Below are positions 1-12,082 of a stretch of 64,000 bases of DNA, piece by piece. The notes beneath the pieces were generated by a model. The model ran no database searches and had not been told where the DNA came from. It saw only the letters and a program-made list of their open reading frames with translations. This stretch comes from Dictyophora rubrovolvata (lineage: Eukaryota > Basidiomycota > Agaricomycetes > Phallales > Phallaceae): the NCBI GenBank assembly GCA_029959195.1, contig CP114120.1, positions 186,001 through 250,000 on the forward strand, given 5' to 3'. The position numbers and the translations under genes were made by a program. Every line of letters starts with the position of its first letter. The first letter of the stretch is position 1.

Positions 1-3000
1 GCAGATCTAGCGGGCGTATCTTGTGGAGGAGAAGCAGATGCTTCTCTTCTTCTTTCCCAAAGTACTTCGACAGGGGTCAAAACAAGATTCTTTTCAACGT
101 CGGCACCGTCACCGTCACCTTTGTTATTGTCGTCTTTATCGTTTTTGTCTCCCGCTTCCTCCTCCGCCTCCGCTTTCGTCTCCTCCTTCGACATACGCTC
201 GGCACTGGCATCTAAAGTTTCAGATTCATCCTTTGCCAACTCTTCCTTTTCTCTCCTTCCCAAGAAAAATTCAGTTGGAACCGACCAGCCTTTGACTTTT
301 CTCGAGCTCAACTTGGGTGATACAAGCGCAGGTGGGGTAGGAGATGGAGAAAGCATTCTAGCTTCCTGCTCCCGCAACTCAGCCTCGACTTCAAGGATCT
401 GCAATTCGGTGGGAAGAACAGCAGATGCACCGGATGTGTGCTTGCGTTTCTTCAACGTCGCGGGGCTTTCCCTTCCAGAGTGTGTTGACTCGACTTTAGA
501 CGGTATTTGGAGGTTGGAAGATACGTCGTCCGATAATGATTTCTTGTGCCAGAAGAACTTTGATTTTGGTTTAGACGTGGTGGTCGTGCTCGGAAGTATC
601 AGTTGAGCGGATAGTGATTTAGAGAGAGGCGCGGATGAGGGGAAGGATGCTGAATTCCTAGACTGGGTGCCGTCACCTCTATCATTCGCCTCGTCGCTTT
701 CGTGTGATGGCACTTCCTTCTTCTCCTCGTCTTCCTGTTTTGACATATTGAAGCTTTCATCAGCAGACGCAGAAGAAAGAACAACCGGCTCTGGCATATT
801 CAAAGGCGGAATATCATCAAGCTTGGCTACCTTCGCAGCAATTGGAATCGGTGTGCCTTCCCAATTATCATCTTCTACGGGTGAATTGCGTGCGGTCAGA
901 ATCGGACTATGTTCCGGGGTGACGAACTGCGAAGTTGGAATGGAAGCGATAGAGATGACGGTATCCGGTCGTTTAGGGTATGTACTGGAGAATGTATAAG
1001 GATATGGCGGTGGCGAGTACGGTCCAGGAGTGGATGGTGAACCCAGGGTGACGTGAACCCCCGAAAGCCGTTCAGGGACCATTGACGAGTGAGAATTGCT
1101 CTGAAGCTGGGAATCAACGTCGGCGAATGCTGATGCTGGAGTTGTTTGTGCAGAATCTCGTGAAGATGAACGAGAGCGAGAGCGGACTTTGGATGGAATG
1201 TGACCATTAGAAGAAGGGGATCTCCGAGGTGGCGAACGCGACGTGGAACGTAGATGGCCGTTGGAGGGTGACATGACTTTGGGAGATTGGGTTGACGATT
1301 GGGATTGGGGCTATTAAATAGAATGTGAGAAAAAAATACAGGTACGAGATGAAAGTGAAAAAGAATGTACTTCAGGTTGAACACTAGTCCGTTTATCCCG
1401 AAGAATAGTTGTTGTGGAGCTTGATCTGGTCGTTGTGTCTGGACTATTAGCATTAATAGTTGTCGAGATATCGCGGTGAGATTGGTTAGATTTAGGTTCG
1501 GAGACCGCAGAAGGATTCAACGGATTCGATACCCCATTTAACAAGCTAACTCTTCTCCTACGCCCACCTTCCAGGAATGCCTTTTCAAGATCATCGAATT
1601 CAAAGGACGGTAGAGACAACGCCGCGGATCTGACAGCAACGGAAGAAGGGGCAGAGGACGCTGTTAAAAAACTTGGGGTACTTGTGGTTGCCATAGTTGC
1701 ATAACTCTTCGACAAGGAGACGACGTGTCGATGGAACGCAGTTATGAGATCGAGCGTATAAGTCGACTTTTGGGGTAGTTGAGGCGGTTGTAACCCGTTT
1801 GCTTCAGTCTTTTCTTGTATTGTCGTTGAGACAGAAGAAGACGTGACCTTGTCTGTTTCGCTAGAACCCTTTTCCAAATACTGAGAGTTGCCATTTGAGC
1901 TCCATCCGCCGGGAACTGCAAAGTCTCCGTCATCCCAGTCTTCGCTATCGCTTATACTGCTCCTGCCTTGTCTGCTGCCATTCCTCTGGTTGTTTCTACC
2001 TCCGTTCGTCCTTTCGTGACCTCGTTCGGAGGAGCGCAACGCCCGTTGCTTCGAACGTTCAATCCGCTTCATGACGCTCTGCGCGTCACTCCATAGCTGA
2101 ATATCGAGTAATGTGAAACGAGTGGGTCGCACTTCTAGACCCGGTTCAACTATCGTAGGTGATGAAGACGGAACAAGTAAAAGGGGAGACCTAACGTCAT
2201 CAGAAGCGTTGGAAACGGTCGTCTTGTCCGATTCCAATAGAGACGGGGAACTGAATACAGGAGACAAATCCACAACGAGGTCAATGTTTCCAAGGTGAGT
2301 GTGAATAGCTTGTTTGTTGGCGGTACAAACGATCCATCCAAATCCGGAATCCGTCGATTGGTCAAAAAGGGTATTATTTAATCTATCACCATCTAAAAAT
2401 CCCAGGGCGTATGGCCGATCCTTTCCTCCACATAAAGCGGGAAGGATGTGTGTGAGACTAGACGCTAGTTCACATGGTCTAGTCAATAAGGGAGATGTGT
2501 CCGCCGCTTTAGGGATAGCAGAAGAATTAGGATCATGGCGGTGATCTGGTTTTTGCGGCACATTATTGGCTGAAGTTCCAGGCGGGACGTATATGACCAC
2601 CCGCATCCTCGCGAGAACATATTTATACAATGTTACGAATGAGGGTCCGAAAACACGTAGGAGGAACGGGAGGATATGAAGTGGATGATATGCCTACAAT
2701 GAATAGATTGAGATACATGTCACGATCGGCGAGAAGAAGGGCCTTTCAACAAAAAAAAATATACGCACAGAGTCAGCCAGCTGTTCTTCCCATGTCACCG
2801 TCTTGGTATCCAATATCCTAACGGAGCGAGCTCGTTTGACGACTTTGGTAGAATACCATATTTTTGCAGCTTGTCGCGTCGTCTCTTCATCGGGGCATGT
2901 CGCCAGGATGTTCTTCAAATCAGAGATATAGTGCCAAATCTGAGGCTGCGATGAAACTGGAGTGGGAGAAATAACTGCAAGGCATTCAATATGGACGTCC

Positions 3001-3460
3001 TAGTTATCAATATATATCAGCTGACACCTTCGGATGATTTACAATGAAGAAAACGCACGTCAAATGAGTTGGTACGCCTTTTAATGAGGGCTATACCGCT
3101 TCTCGAAGCATGGGTGAAGTAGCTTTTTCAAGAAGAGATAAGAACACTGGGTGAGGAAATGGGTTATGTCAATAGAAGACACGAACATTATCTCTTGATC
3201 TGCAGTCGAATCTCCGAGTGGCAAAATAACATTTTGAATGGCGTTATTCAACGCTAATGCGGGATTTCCAATTTCCGAGTCGTCTGATGAGTCTGGGTCT
3301 AATCACCCTGGGCAGTCAGCCGGCAATTGCAAAACCAACTTTAAACAACATTTTGTTGTTCACCTGAAATGATCCAGTTTAAGCGAAATCCCTCGGCGCG
3401 GGCATGCGTGCCATAAACCAAGAGTAAGACGTTGAGAGCCTGGTCAACATCTGCGGACAT
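1..3460 (-). CDS. DENN-domain protein, LCHN/DENND11-like (3' end outside window)
   Basis: DENN proteins are membrane-traffic regulators, often exchange factors for Rab GTPases; that role is inferred from the family. Exons as I read them: 3460-3364, 3292-3187, 3122-3059, 2999-2769, 2693-1371, then 1310 to beyond the left edge. The start MSADVDQALNVLLLVYG resembles the first strand of an upstream DENN module. Exons 2-4 give the segments EIIYFTH and LAVISPTP, which match the LCHN order. The fifth exon opens with HPLH then LRVFGPSFVTLYKYVL and RVVIYVPPG, the counterpart of the LCHN stretch FGEQILILWK...RKRILIFSPPP. WIVCTANK and NIDLVVDLS follow, as in LCHN (VACTT...YDVYVD). The remaining roughly 700 residues are Ser/Thr-rich, acidic and probably disordered, with DSEDWDDGD near the middle. 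The frame stays open to base 1. The start was chosen because it begins the domain; intron phases all agree. Confidence 0.72.
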
Positions 3461-3770
3461 GTGCACGGGAAGATAGCGGCGCGGTGGCTGCTTTGCTTTG
3501 AACAACGAGTGAGTGCTTTTTCCGGGACTTGGAAGCGGAATCAAATTTATTTCCCACGTGCACTGCCGAATGATGCCGGCAAAGCCCGGGGTACCTTGAC
3601 GGACTCCGTTGACCGTCTCTGCGACCGCAGTGACGATGATGCCTACGGGTCCTACACCGAGGAAAACGTACTGCCTCCTCCTTCCTCCTCTACACACTCT
3701 TTACAGTCTTTACTCTTCCCCCTCAACCATATTTATATCATAACTATCTACCAGCTGGAAATTAGTAGGA
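3461..3770. promoter_or_regulatory. short divergent intergenic region (bidirectional promoter)
   Basis: Only 310 bases separate the start codons of the DENN gene (-) and the membrane-protein gene (+). Both promoters and 5' leaders must lie here or overlap the neighbouring genes. The right part is pyrimidine-rich and then A/T-rich (3680-3760), common in fungal core promoters. No clear TATA box was seen. Long open frames on both strands here have no recognisable domain and look accidental. Confidence 0.45.
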
Positions 3771-5095
3771 ATGTACAGCAATCTCATCCGAACTGCTTCC
3801 CCACCTCGTCTGCTGGTGTTGGCGTTCTCCTTTTTCTCCTGTTCACTCGCTGCGCTTCTCGCCGGAACATGTTTTGTTCTGGCCTTAGGTAAATTATCAA
3901 AAACGTTTCTCCATATTTACGTCTAGTTCACTCGTGTTTCCTTTCCTAGATAAGCGTTCAGACCCAAACGGAGCCGTTTCTCTTCCCAGGGGTCAAAAGT
4001 TTGCCACATTTTTCACTGCAGGCATCTTCTTATCTGTGTTGCCTATCACACTCCTTATATTTGTCTCTACTCTTGTTCATAATCGGCAGCGGCATTCCCC
4101 TTCATCCTTTGACCCTCAGTCTAAAGTCTACGAACCAGTTACTCTTCAAGGACTGTCTCTCCCGCCAACTAAACCTTTTTTTTTCATCTCCTCAAAAATA
4201 TGCCGCATAATTCTTGCTGTTGCAATTTTTATTCAACTTGCCGATATGATCGCCTTCACAACCGTAGTCTGCATTCGTCGAAACACCGACATTTGCCTTT
4301 ACAATGGTCGAGTCGTACTTTGCAATCTACCCACAACAGCACACAAAATTGTTGTCGTTATACCAGGTTTCATACAGATCCTAGCCCAGATTGGTGAGCC
4401 CGCAAAATAAAAGACCCCTTCATACAACAGCTGACTGTGGACTTATGTTTCGATTTAATCTCATAGCCCTATTTATCTTGATCAAGTCTTACGCTCGCTC
4501 ACTTGAAGCTACGGCCTCCACAGACGAGGAAACATTCACTCCTATTATCACCTCACTGAAAGGTGGGAAGCCGGGTCAAGTACCGTTCCAAATGGTGCCC
4601 GGGTTCGACCCTGATCTCGAAAAAGACGGTGACCTCACCAGCAGTCTCTTTGACCAACTTTATGACCCGGCTGATGATGACACGGCCAAAGAACTCCGCT
4701 TAGACACTGTCAACCATTCTACTCTATTCAATATCCCCAGATTATCTGCTAGTAAACTCAATTTCGCACAAGAGTCTAAACTGACTCGGACATTGAGCAC
4801 GTCCACGACCGGTTCTCATATGCAAGGTCCCCGTCCGGCTCCCAAACGAATCAGTTCGGTTCTCCAATACACTCCCATAGCTGACCCGGCTCCATTGGCT
4901 GCGCCTCCCCGGAAGAATAAGGAATGGTTCAAGAGGTTCAAGTCGAAGACCATTGAAACCATACCTGCTGATGATGAAGATGCTGACGAGGCTGATGCCT
5001 TGGTTTCCGGCTCCGGACGGATACGCAGCGAGAAGTTGGAGGTTTCTCAGGAACGTGATGCCGATGTAGATCGTCAGGATGAGCAGGCACCGTAA
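3771..5095 (+). CDS. multi-pass membrane protein with acidic disordered tail, unknown function
   Basis: I do not recognise the family. Exons: 3771-3888, 3950-4393 and 4467-5095 (phase-1 introns). A second acceptor at 4430 would also stay in frame but leaves only a 37 nt intron. Hydrophobic spans are seen at the N-terminus (LLVLAFSFFSCSLAALLAG), then around FFTAGIFLSVLPITLLIFV, IILAVAIFIQLADMIAF, IVVVIPGFIQILA and at the start of exon 3 (ALFILIKSYA). So about five segments, followed by a roughly 200-residue hydrophilic C-terminus rich in Asp, Glu, Ser and Pro. The tail contains a basic patch (WFKRFKSK) and an acidic run (ADDEDADEADA). The topology suggests a small integral membrane protein with a cytosolic tail. 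It is transcribed away from the DENN gene. Confidence 0.6.
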
Positions 5096-6714
5096 TTGGA
5101 ACGACTTTTGGGGGAAATTCTCTTGATTCTTGTTGATCTTTGAAGCCAGGATTAATTACATTATATCGTACACTTTTCACTTGAGATCACAACAGGGACC
5201 TACTAACACCAATCATACTTGATTCTCACTTCGCAATTGCACCTATGAAGCTACTTCTGCTTTACACATTTTATTTATATATTTATAATATCAACTCCTT
5301 GATATTTTCAACACCTTCTAACCCTGAGCATTGGGCTCTGAATGTGTGATTCGATCTGCTCGTCACTACAACTCATACTAGTCTTGTGTGTATATGTAGT
5401 TCGCTGGTGAAATTTTATGATGGTATTTTTACTTTCTTCGGTTCCGGATATGTTGCCTCGGGCGTGCTGATTTACAAGTTATTTTAAAGGCTGGTTCAAC
5501 GGACCGACTGCAGATCCTATCGTTGATCTATGTGAGTAATTTCTGAAAACTCCACTCCGGCGCTCTGCTCGTGTTTACAAAATACTTTCAGTTCATACCA
5601 GAGGAGTCATTAGGATGTTTCTTTCAAAGTCAATTCTCCTTAAGCCCCAGATATTATCAGGGTCACTGCATACGTATGGTAAGTAAGTGCAGCTCGGACA
5701 TTTAGGAACCTATCCTCTAACAAAAAACAAAAATGGTGCTCGGAGAAAAAGAGAAAAAAGTAAATTTAGCTAATACAGGTTGGGTAGTGTGTTTTTTCGA
5801 TCAGGATAATAATCGATCGGTGCCAGCTGCTGCCTCCCTCAACCCGTAGAAGACCGTGTAGTTTGCTATTAACTTTAGTTCTTCGACGGGCCTTTCTCTA
5901 CCAGCGATGCTCTTTTCTAGCAGAAATTGTCGACAAACGCTCGCCACCCAGTGGGAGATTTCCTCCAACAAGTTTATGGTTGCTTTCCAAGATATGATCT
6001 TTTTAACAAGGTTTAGATATATCAGGTACGAGGAAAACGGGATGTAGCTCCCAACTGAAATGATCGTGATGATCGCAGAGAAATCTCAATCGTCCGTAGG
6101 CGCAACAACAACATGAAGTATACTGACGATTTAGCTGTAGCCTGTCGCTAGTAAGTAACGCAGGACTGTCCAGAGAAGGTTTTAACGTTGTATTCACCCT
6201 CGTGAACGATAGCACCGAGTGGCCACAATGATACATATTAGCTTCGGGCCTTACGGCGGTCCCGGGACCTTACCGAAGTTAGTGATCTAGACCGATTGAG
6301 CTGTTAATTAATCTGAACAGTAAATTTTCAGGTGATAATATTAAATATGCCACCAGCTAATATACTCCCTGTCTGTGCCACTAGGTGCCACTGCACTGAA
6401 CACTGAACAGCGCGGGGGTCCCGGGTTTGTAAGTAATAGTCACACATTACATAATAATACAAAGGCTGTCGGGGGAGATATTTGTATCTCCAGCTCCGTG
6501 CCACCTCAAATGTCTCGCCATCTCACGGACGGCGACGGTGGCTGAGTCTTGACAACGGCAACGGCGACGATTGATTTGATTTCGACATTTTTCGGATTAG
6601 CGCCTATGGCCATCTTGGGAGGAACAATACTTGTCCGCCGTCCGCCGTGCACGATCGCTGTTGGGTCGTATTTGGTCCTGCTCACATAACCCTGATGCTC
6701 GTAAGTATAGTCGT
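5096..6714. other. intergenic, no gene seen
   Basis: No reading frame here shows splice-consistent extension or a known motif. It holds the 3' flank of the membrane-protein gene and A/T-rich runs. A G/C-richer patch with CGGCGACGG-like triplets lies at 6520-6575. Short frames on both strands (for example 6003-6236) are Cys- and His-rich by chance composition. Confidence 0.5.
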
Positions 6715-7161
6715 GTAGGTCCGTGTTTTTTTTACACCTCGCTTAATGTGTTCGCCTGTCTCCTCCGTCTGTCTTTTTCTGTACTTTAAAAGGCATAACA
6801 CATGCTCTCATGTACCGCGGTTGAGGCCTTTTTTCTCTCTCTCCATTTTCTCTTTTTCCATCCCCCTTCATCCTCCCCGTCGCTGTTCCCTTTCCAACTT
6901 CTCCCGTCTTCCATTCTTTTTTTTGCCTATCCTAATCCCTTTTTCTCTCCTGTATGTCAACCTTCCTCCTTCTAGCTTGCTTAACTAATAACAAGTGACA
7001 CATAGTTTAACAGCCAGCCTTGTGTTTATTCTTTATATCTCCCCTGACCCTCCCCCACCTCTATTGGCATCACCATCATTCTCACAAGACCGTCGTACCA
7101 TTTTATCAAATCACATTCCCTTCCTTTGCTTTAAAACCCGCGTTGTCTGGTTATCTTTAGC
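6715..7161 (+). promoter_or_regulatory. pyrimidine-rich leader/promoter of the Clp1-like gene
   Basis: About 450 bases upstream of the start codon at 7162 are strongly C/T-biased on the + strand, with long CTCTCT, TTTTCTC and CCTCCC runs. CT-rich tracts just upstream of start codons are a known feature of strong or precisely initiated fungal promoters. The exact transcription start cannot be read from the sequence. Confidence 0.45.
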
Positions 7162-8361
7162 ATGTCAACAGCTCTTTTCGAATCTGTTACTCAACCGGCA
7201 CATTTGAGCTGCCAGGCCCATTCACTTAACCTTAACATAGTCGCGACCAGTCAGATTAACAATTTGACTAATCAATTTAAGCACGACTTGTCCATATCGT
7301 CTTCCCCTCACAAGTGTCCTCCGTACTTCATGCAGTCCTTGCTTCAAACTCCCCCTCCCACCCCGCGTCGTCCTGATGGGTTTGTCTCTTCCCCCCCACC
7401 AGCCCCACCGGCCCAGACTCGGAATTATCCCAAACGCCTTTCATTCCCTATCCCTCGAAGGCTTGCTAGTCCAGATAGCCAGGGTAATTGCACGAGGATA
7501 GAAGACAAATTAACGGAATATTCGTCAGATTTTGCCGGCGTGCCCGTAGACTATGTAAGGTCATCAATTAGAAAACGGGGAAAGAAGTGCGTTTATTTTT
7601 AGATACTCTAAATCTTCTTTGTTTAATTAACACCCCCTTTTCCTTCCCTTTTGCAAAGATTGTATGATATCGCTCGATCTTCAGTATTACAGCGCGGTGG
7701 CCCCCAAATTATGGCTAAGCAATCAGATCAAGACTCTGAGACGCTCCCGCCTAGCCACGTTCTTGTCGTTTATCCCTTAAATCCCTCACCTACTTCGGCA
7801 CCCGAATTCTTCCCAATTCATTCTCTTATTCCCACTCTATATTGTGCAAATTTCCCACCTTTTCCTCAAAACGACAACTCCCCGAATCTTCCCCAATTAT
7901 CCATTCGCCTACCTCACCCGCCTTCTTTCAAACTCCTCGTTCATTTCCTTTACACACGTAATATCCAGAATATCCTGAGCTACCTCCTTCCCGTGCCTTG
8001 GTCATCTCGTCGACACCATGACTACATTTCGTATCCTACTTTACCCGTTCCCATCTCCCTTTCCGCATTAACGAGTTTAGTACGCGCCGCCGCCGCATCT
8101 CTCACATCCGAGGATCGATGGTTTTATCTCGACTTGCTACACGGCGTATATCTAAACGTCGTCGCTTTGGGAATGTATGATCTGCCATTGCACGGAACTC
8201 GAGACGAAGATCAGGACTTGGATACTGGAAGAAAGAATGGTACCGAACGCTTTACTTCCGAATGGGGCTCAACTATCGTACAAAATGGAACGCGAGATGT
8301 CGACGGTCGATTACTTTGTATTAGTCTCATCGCCATGTGGGAGGGACTTTGCAGAATCTAA
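7162..8361 (+). CDS. Clp1-like protein (clamp-cell/dikaryon regulator family)
   Basis: Two exons, 7162-7586 and 7659-8361, with a phase-2 intron (donor GTGCGT, acceptor AAAG) that joins KRGKK to LYDIAR. The 375-residue product is close in length to Clp1 of Coprinopsis. That protein is needed for clamp formation in the dikaryon and is induced by the homeodomain mating-type proteins. Motifs that fit the family as I recall it: VPVDYVRSSIRKRG before the intron, then LPPSHVLVVYP, FFPIHSLIPTLYCANFPPFP, LVHFLYTRN and a C-terminal helical region with GVYLNVVALGMYD. The N-terminal third is Pro/Ser-rich. No enzymatic motif is present; Clp1 proteins have no known catalytic domain. Family assignment is by motif order only. 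An AATAAA lies at 8425. Confidence 0.62.
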
Positions 8362-8424
8362 CTTATTCCTCTTTTTTTGACATTTTCCGAGAGAAAGCGT
8401 CTTCCGTATTTTTTTTTAATCCCT

Positions 8425-8430
8425 AATAAA
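8425..8430 (+). terminator. candidate polyadenylation signal of the Clp1-like gene
   Basis: AATAAA lies about 64 bases after the stop codon at 8359-8361. It is followed by T-rich sequence, in the right place for 3' end formation of the + strand gene. The 560-base gap 8362-8921 otherwise holds only the two convergent 3' flanks. Confidence 0.4.
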
Positions 8431-8921
8431 ACTCTGATCCAGCAATCGAGTTGATTTCTCTTCATCCGATATGTATCATTTTTTTATTCTGTATATTACT
8501 CCCTATATGTCAACCACTTTGCATTTCCAATGCCAGGACGCACACTGGCTTGCCACCTACACTGTCCCTTTTAATAACGGGTTTTCCCATACTTCGCTTT
8601 ACGATAGCTTACTTGTATCGCCAGAAATATAGTTTTTGTATTAATCATGCCCTCGTGAGACCGCATATATGTGCACTCAGCAATCAGCGAGCGTTTCTGC
8701 AAATCAGAGTGACGATGAGTGTGTATTCGTACAAATGACGTACAAAAGTTACAAGGTATATAGAATGCACTAACAGCGACAGGAGGCCGGTAAAAATATA
8801 AAAAAGCCACGAATTACCGATGTCCGAAGGGGAAAAAGAGACGGATATTATACAACATGACCAGCTCGATACACGTGGTCACGTAACTCCTACAGTCCCA
8901 AAAGAAAGAAAAAAAACAAGG

Positions 8922-11900
8922 TTATCTCCAGAAATCCATGATTGGAAAAAGATGACGTACATCTCGAGAGCCAAGTATAGCACCACATTTCTCATTGCGT
9001 AGCTCATCTCTCCACTGACATATCCACAAAAGCTGATCATTTCCCCGCTCGAGTAACCGTTTATTCTGCTCCTCGGTTTCACGCTCTTCCCGCCGACGAG
9101 CCAACTCCGCATCATCCCGCGCTTTCAACTCAAACCGCAACTTGGTATTCTCCATCCCCATCTGCGCAAACCGGTCTTTCCACTCTTCTGACTCACGCAA
9201 AACATCCTCAATCTTCTTCTGAGCAACAGGCAGCAACGCAGCTTTATCGCGTATCCCCTGCGTAGCATGAATTTTCTGAACCAGCAACTGCGACGTAGCC
9301 TCGGCTTGTTCAAGCTTCTTCGACAGCGCGTCGATTTGAGTCTTCCAGTACACATTAGCTTGTCGGACGCCTGTTGTAGCTTGCTCGCGCAGGCTTGCGT
9401 TATCGCGCTGAACTCGCCTGAGCTCTTGAAGATTGTCTGCATGCGAACTCGACGCCTGTGCGTATAGTGTCCGGAAAACGTTGTTCTCGCGCTCCTTTTC
9501 AGCGAGCTTTGCTTCGAGCACTTCAATCTCGTGGTGAAGGTGTTCTAGCCACTCTGAGGTTGGTGTGCTGATGAGTTCAGTCGCAACAGCGCTTTGGTCT
9601 GATACATCCGGGTGAGGTTCGGGCTGTAGCGGCGGTGGTGACGGTGACGGTGGCTGTTGTGGAGAGTGTGACTGTGGTTGCAGTTGTGGCTGAGGCGGAA
9701 GATCGGGTTGTGATTGAGACTGGGATCGAGGCTGAGGTTGAGAGGGAGAGAGTGAGGGGGAGAGTGAGGGAGATGGAGGTTGAAGTTGAGATTGAGGATT
9801 GGACTGTTGCGGTTGGGGACCTAATGCGTTCTGTACCACCTTGACGGCAGCCTCGCTCTTAGCAGCGATCAACTCATTTTCAAGTTGTAAGATCCTCATC
9901 GCCTGCGCTTCTCGCATCTCTTCCGAACGATCTAGATCCTGATCCAACCGAGTCATCTCACTTCGGGCTCTCTCCAGTTCTTCCAGAATTTGAGAAACCC
10001 GATCACGCAATTGTTGGATTTCTTCTGATTTACGATGAAGAAGACCGAGAGCGCTGTCTAGTTGACGGACGGGAGATTCAATCACTGGTTGCAACGTTTG
10101 TTGGGTCTGAGCAGGTTGGACCATTAGCGAAGAGTCCATTCCTTGTGCAGCTTGGGACTCTACGACAGAGGAACCGACGGCATCCACATCTGCGGCATCG
10201 TCGGGTCCTAATTGGTCTACTTCTTCATCAAGTGGGTCGTGTGCCTCAGATGCCAATTGGTCTACCTCCTCATCGAGTGGGTCATGTACGTCAGCTTCCG
10301 GTTGGTCCATCTCCTCATCAAACGACTTGTAGATATCCTGAACCTCATCTACATCCTCATCAGGGCCACGCATCACCATTCTCAGGGCATTATTGTCATC
10401 GTCGGCGTTATGCTCGTCGTCATCCTGTTAAATAGCACTGTTAACTCGACAACATAAGTAGAAGATAGCCGCCCTGTTCGTACCTTGGGTTCAGAAAGCT
10501 CACTGGCCTGTGCCGCCTGTGGATGAGACGATAGCGCCAATTCATCCTCAATAGGATCAGAGACATCCTTTGGGGGTTCTGTTGTCTTGAAAACCTTTCC
10601 CAAACGACCGAAGATAGACGTAAGAACTTGTGCACCACCACCCGAAATTGGCTTTCGTGGTCGATAAGATATGGCGGTGGGTGCCGGAAGATCCGACGCG
10701 TTGTTGCTAGTGCTACGACTCGATCTGGCAAGTTGTTCCTCCTCTTGCGGCTGAGTCTCCTCTTCTTCAAACTTCTCGTGTAGCCAATCGTCAAATTGCA
10801 CCTGCGCCTGGTCGTCGTCTTGATCTTGATCGTCTTGTATAGGATCCGTCACCCGGTGTTGAAGACTTCTCTTCTTGTTTTTGACATACGCTTCCTCTGC
10901 CTTTTGCGACGGAGAGAAACTTTCAATAGGTGATACGACATGTGGGCGCGAATTGAAAGTGAGCCGGGTGATGTGTCCAAATGGCCTTGAAGCGGCGTTC
11001 TGTTGCTCTCCATTGCCATAGAGCGTGGGTTTCTTGGGAGATGTCCGATGCAGAGATTGTGAGGAAGAAGACTGCTGTTGCGTTGTTTCTTGAATAATCT
11101 CCTGCGAGAACCCGTTTTTCGAAGAAGACTTTTCCACAATTACCGGGATATCGAGAGACGAGAGATCACCACCTTCATCGTTATTTGCGCTTCCGCTCTT
11201 GCTTCTTGTTCTGATCAACTCAGAAGACGCAGGACGAGAGTTGGATCGTTTAGGAGCTGGTTTCTTTCCGCGCTTTCTAGGTGGAGCAGTCCGAACGTCG
11301 GTTTCATCATCCTTCGTGCCCTTACTGTTGCTTGTGCTCGCGTGAGACGTAGAACGATGAGAACCTGAAGATCCGCGGGATTCTCCTTTTTTACGCTGTT
11401 TATAAGGCATTACAGGAACCCGTTCTGCACCAGGGATGATCGTATATTCTTTAGCTCGGCCAGGAAAACCGACCCTAAAGGTAGTCAGATCTAATAGAAT
11501 TTATTTAGCACATTCGCGAGAGAATGTTGATGTTATGATATGATAAACGCACTCCGAGGAACAGACTCTTCTTTGTTTGCTTTTCGACGTTTCTTGGGGC
11601 GAGAGTTCGAGTCATCGGTGTCCGAAGGGGAGTTGTCAACGACCTTAGTTTTCCTCTTTGATATTCGTGTTATTTCTACAAAGGGTGATGTATCTGTTTT
11701 CGTGTTTGAGGTTGAATGACTTTCGGGCGTTCCATATCTCGGAGCTTTGATGCTGTCCGAGCGAGACCGTCGATTCGTTTGGTCTGCAGCAGCACCGAGC
11801 CTAATCAGAGCAACTCATCAATTCATAAGGACTAAAACTCATACTTTTGCTATCCTTCGCAGGGCGTCCTCGGGGTTTAGCCTTTTTTCCCTTCCATTCC

Positions 11901-12082
11901 AATATCAAATCCCTCGTGCAATCTTCCTTTGCAACCCAAGAATCAGGCCACGGTTTATTCGTTTTGGGATCAACGCCAGCCCATCGAACAAAGTATCGAT
12001 GTGCACTTTCTTTGAGAATCTCCACGACCTCCCAGAATTCTTGACTGGAGTAGAGGTTGGTACCGGACTGCGAGGAGGACAT
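8922..12082 (-). CDS. chromodomain protein with long low-complexity linker and coiled coil
   Basis: Four exons: 12082-11845, 11783-11553, 11490-10484, 10424-8922; all joins keep phase. Residues about 10-60 are a chromodomain: FWEVVEILKES, then HRYFVRWAGV and the WPDSWVAKEDC segment. Such modules bind methylated histone tails. The aromatic residues of the cage strand (F/W, then W) are present. A basic nuclear-type region follows (KRGKKPAPKRS and KKRRK-like). Next come a Gln/Ser/Asp-rich stretch and acidic DPLDEEVDQL repeats. The C-terminal half holds two coiled-coil blocks (QQLRDRVSQILEELERAR and HHEIEVLEAKLAEKEREN onward), separated by a Pro/Gln/Ser linker of about 75 residues. The likely role is a chromatin-bound scaffold; no enzymatic domain is seen. 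The start is the first ATG before the chromodomain. Confidence 0.72.
10200..10310 (-). repeat. in-frame tandem acidic repeat in the chromodomain gene
   Basis: The coding sequence repeats the unit DPLDEEVDQL, preceded by the related DEEMDQPEADVH, so about three copies of a 13-16 residue acidic block occur. The nucleotide copies share TTGGTCTAC and CTCATCGAGTGGGTC-like blocks, indicating recent internal tandem duplication. Confidence 0.6.

Noticed and set aside
121-606. 161-codon open frame on the + strand
   Set aside because: It is antisense to the open, phase-consistent DENN-gene exon and its Ser-rich composition mirrors that exon's low complexity.
896-1453. 185-codon open frame on the minus strand
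   Set aside because: It lies in a different frame from the DENN-gene exons and runs through the intron at 1311-1370; no motif.
3461-3892. 143-codon + strand frame across the divergent promoter
   Set aside because: No domain, and it overlaps the membrane-protein start in another frame; more likely promoter DNA.
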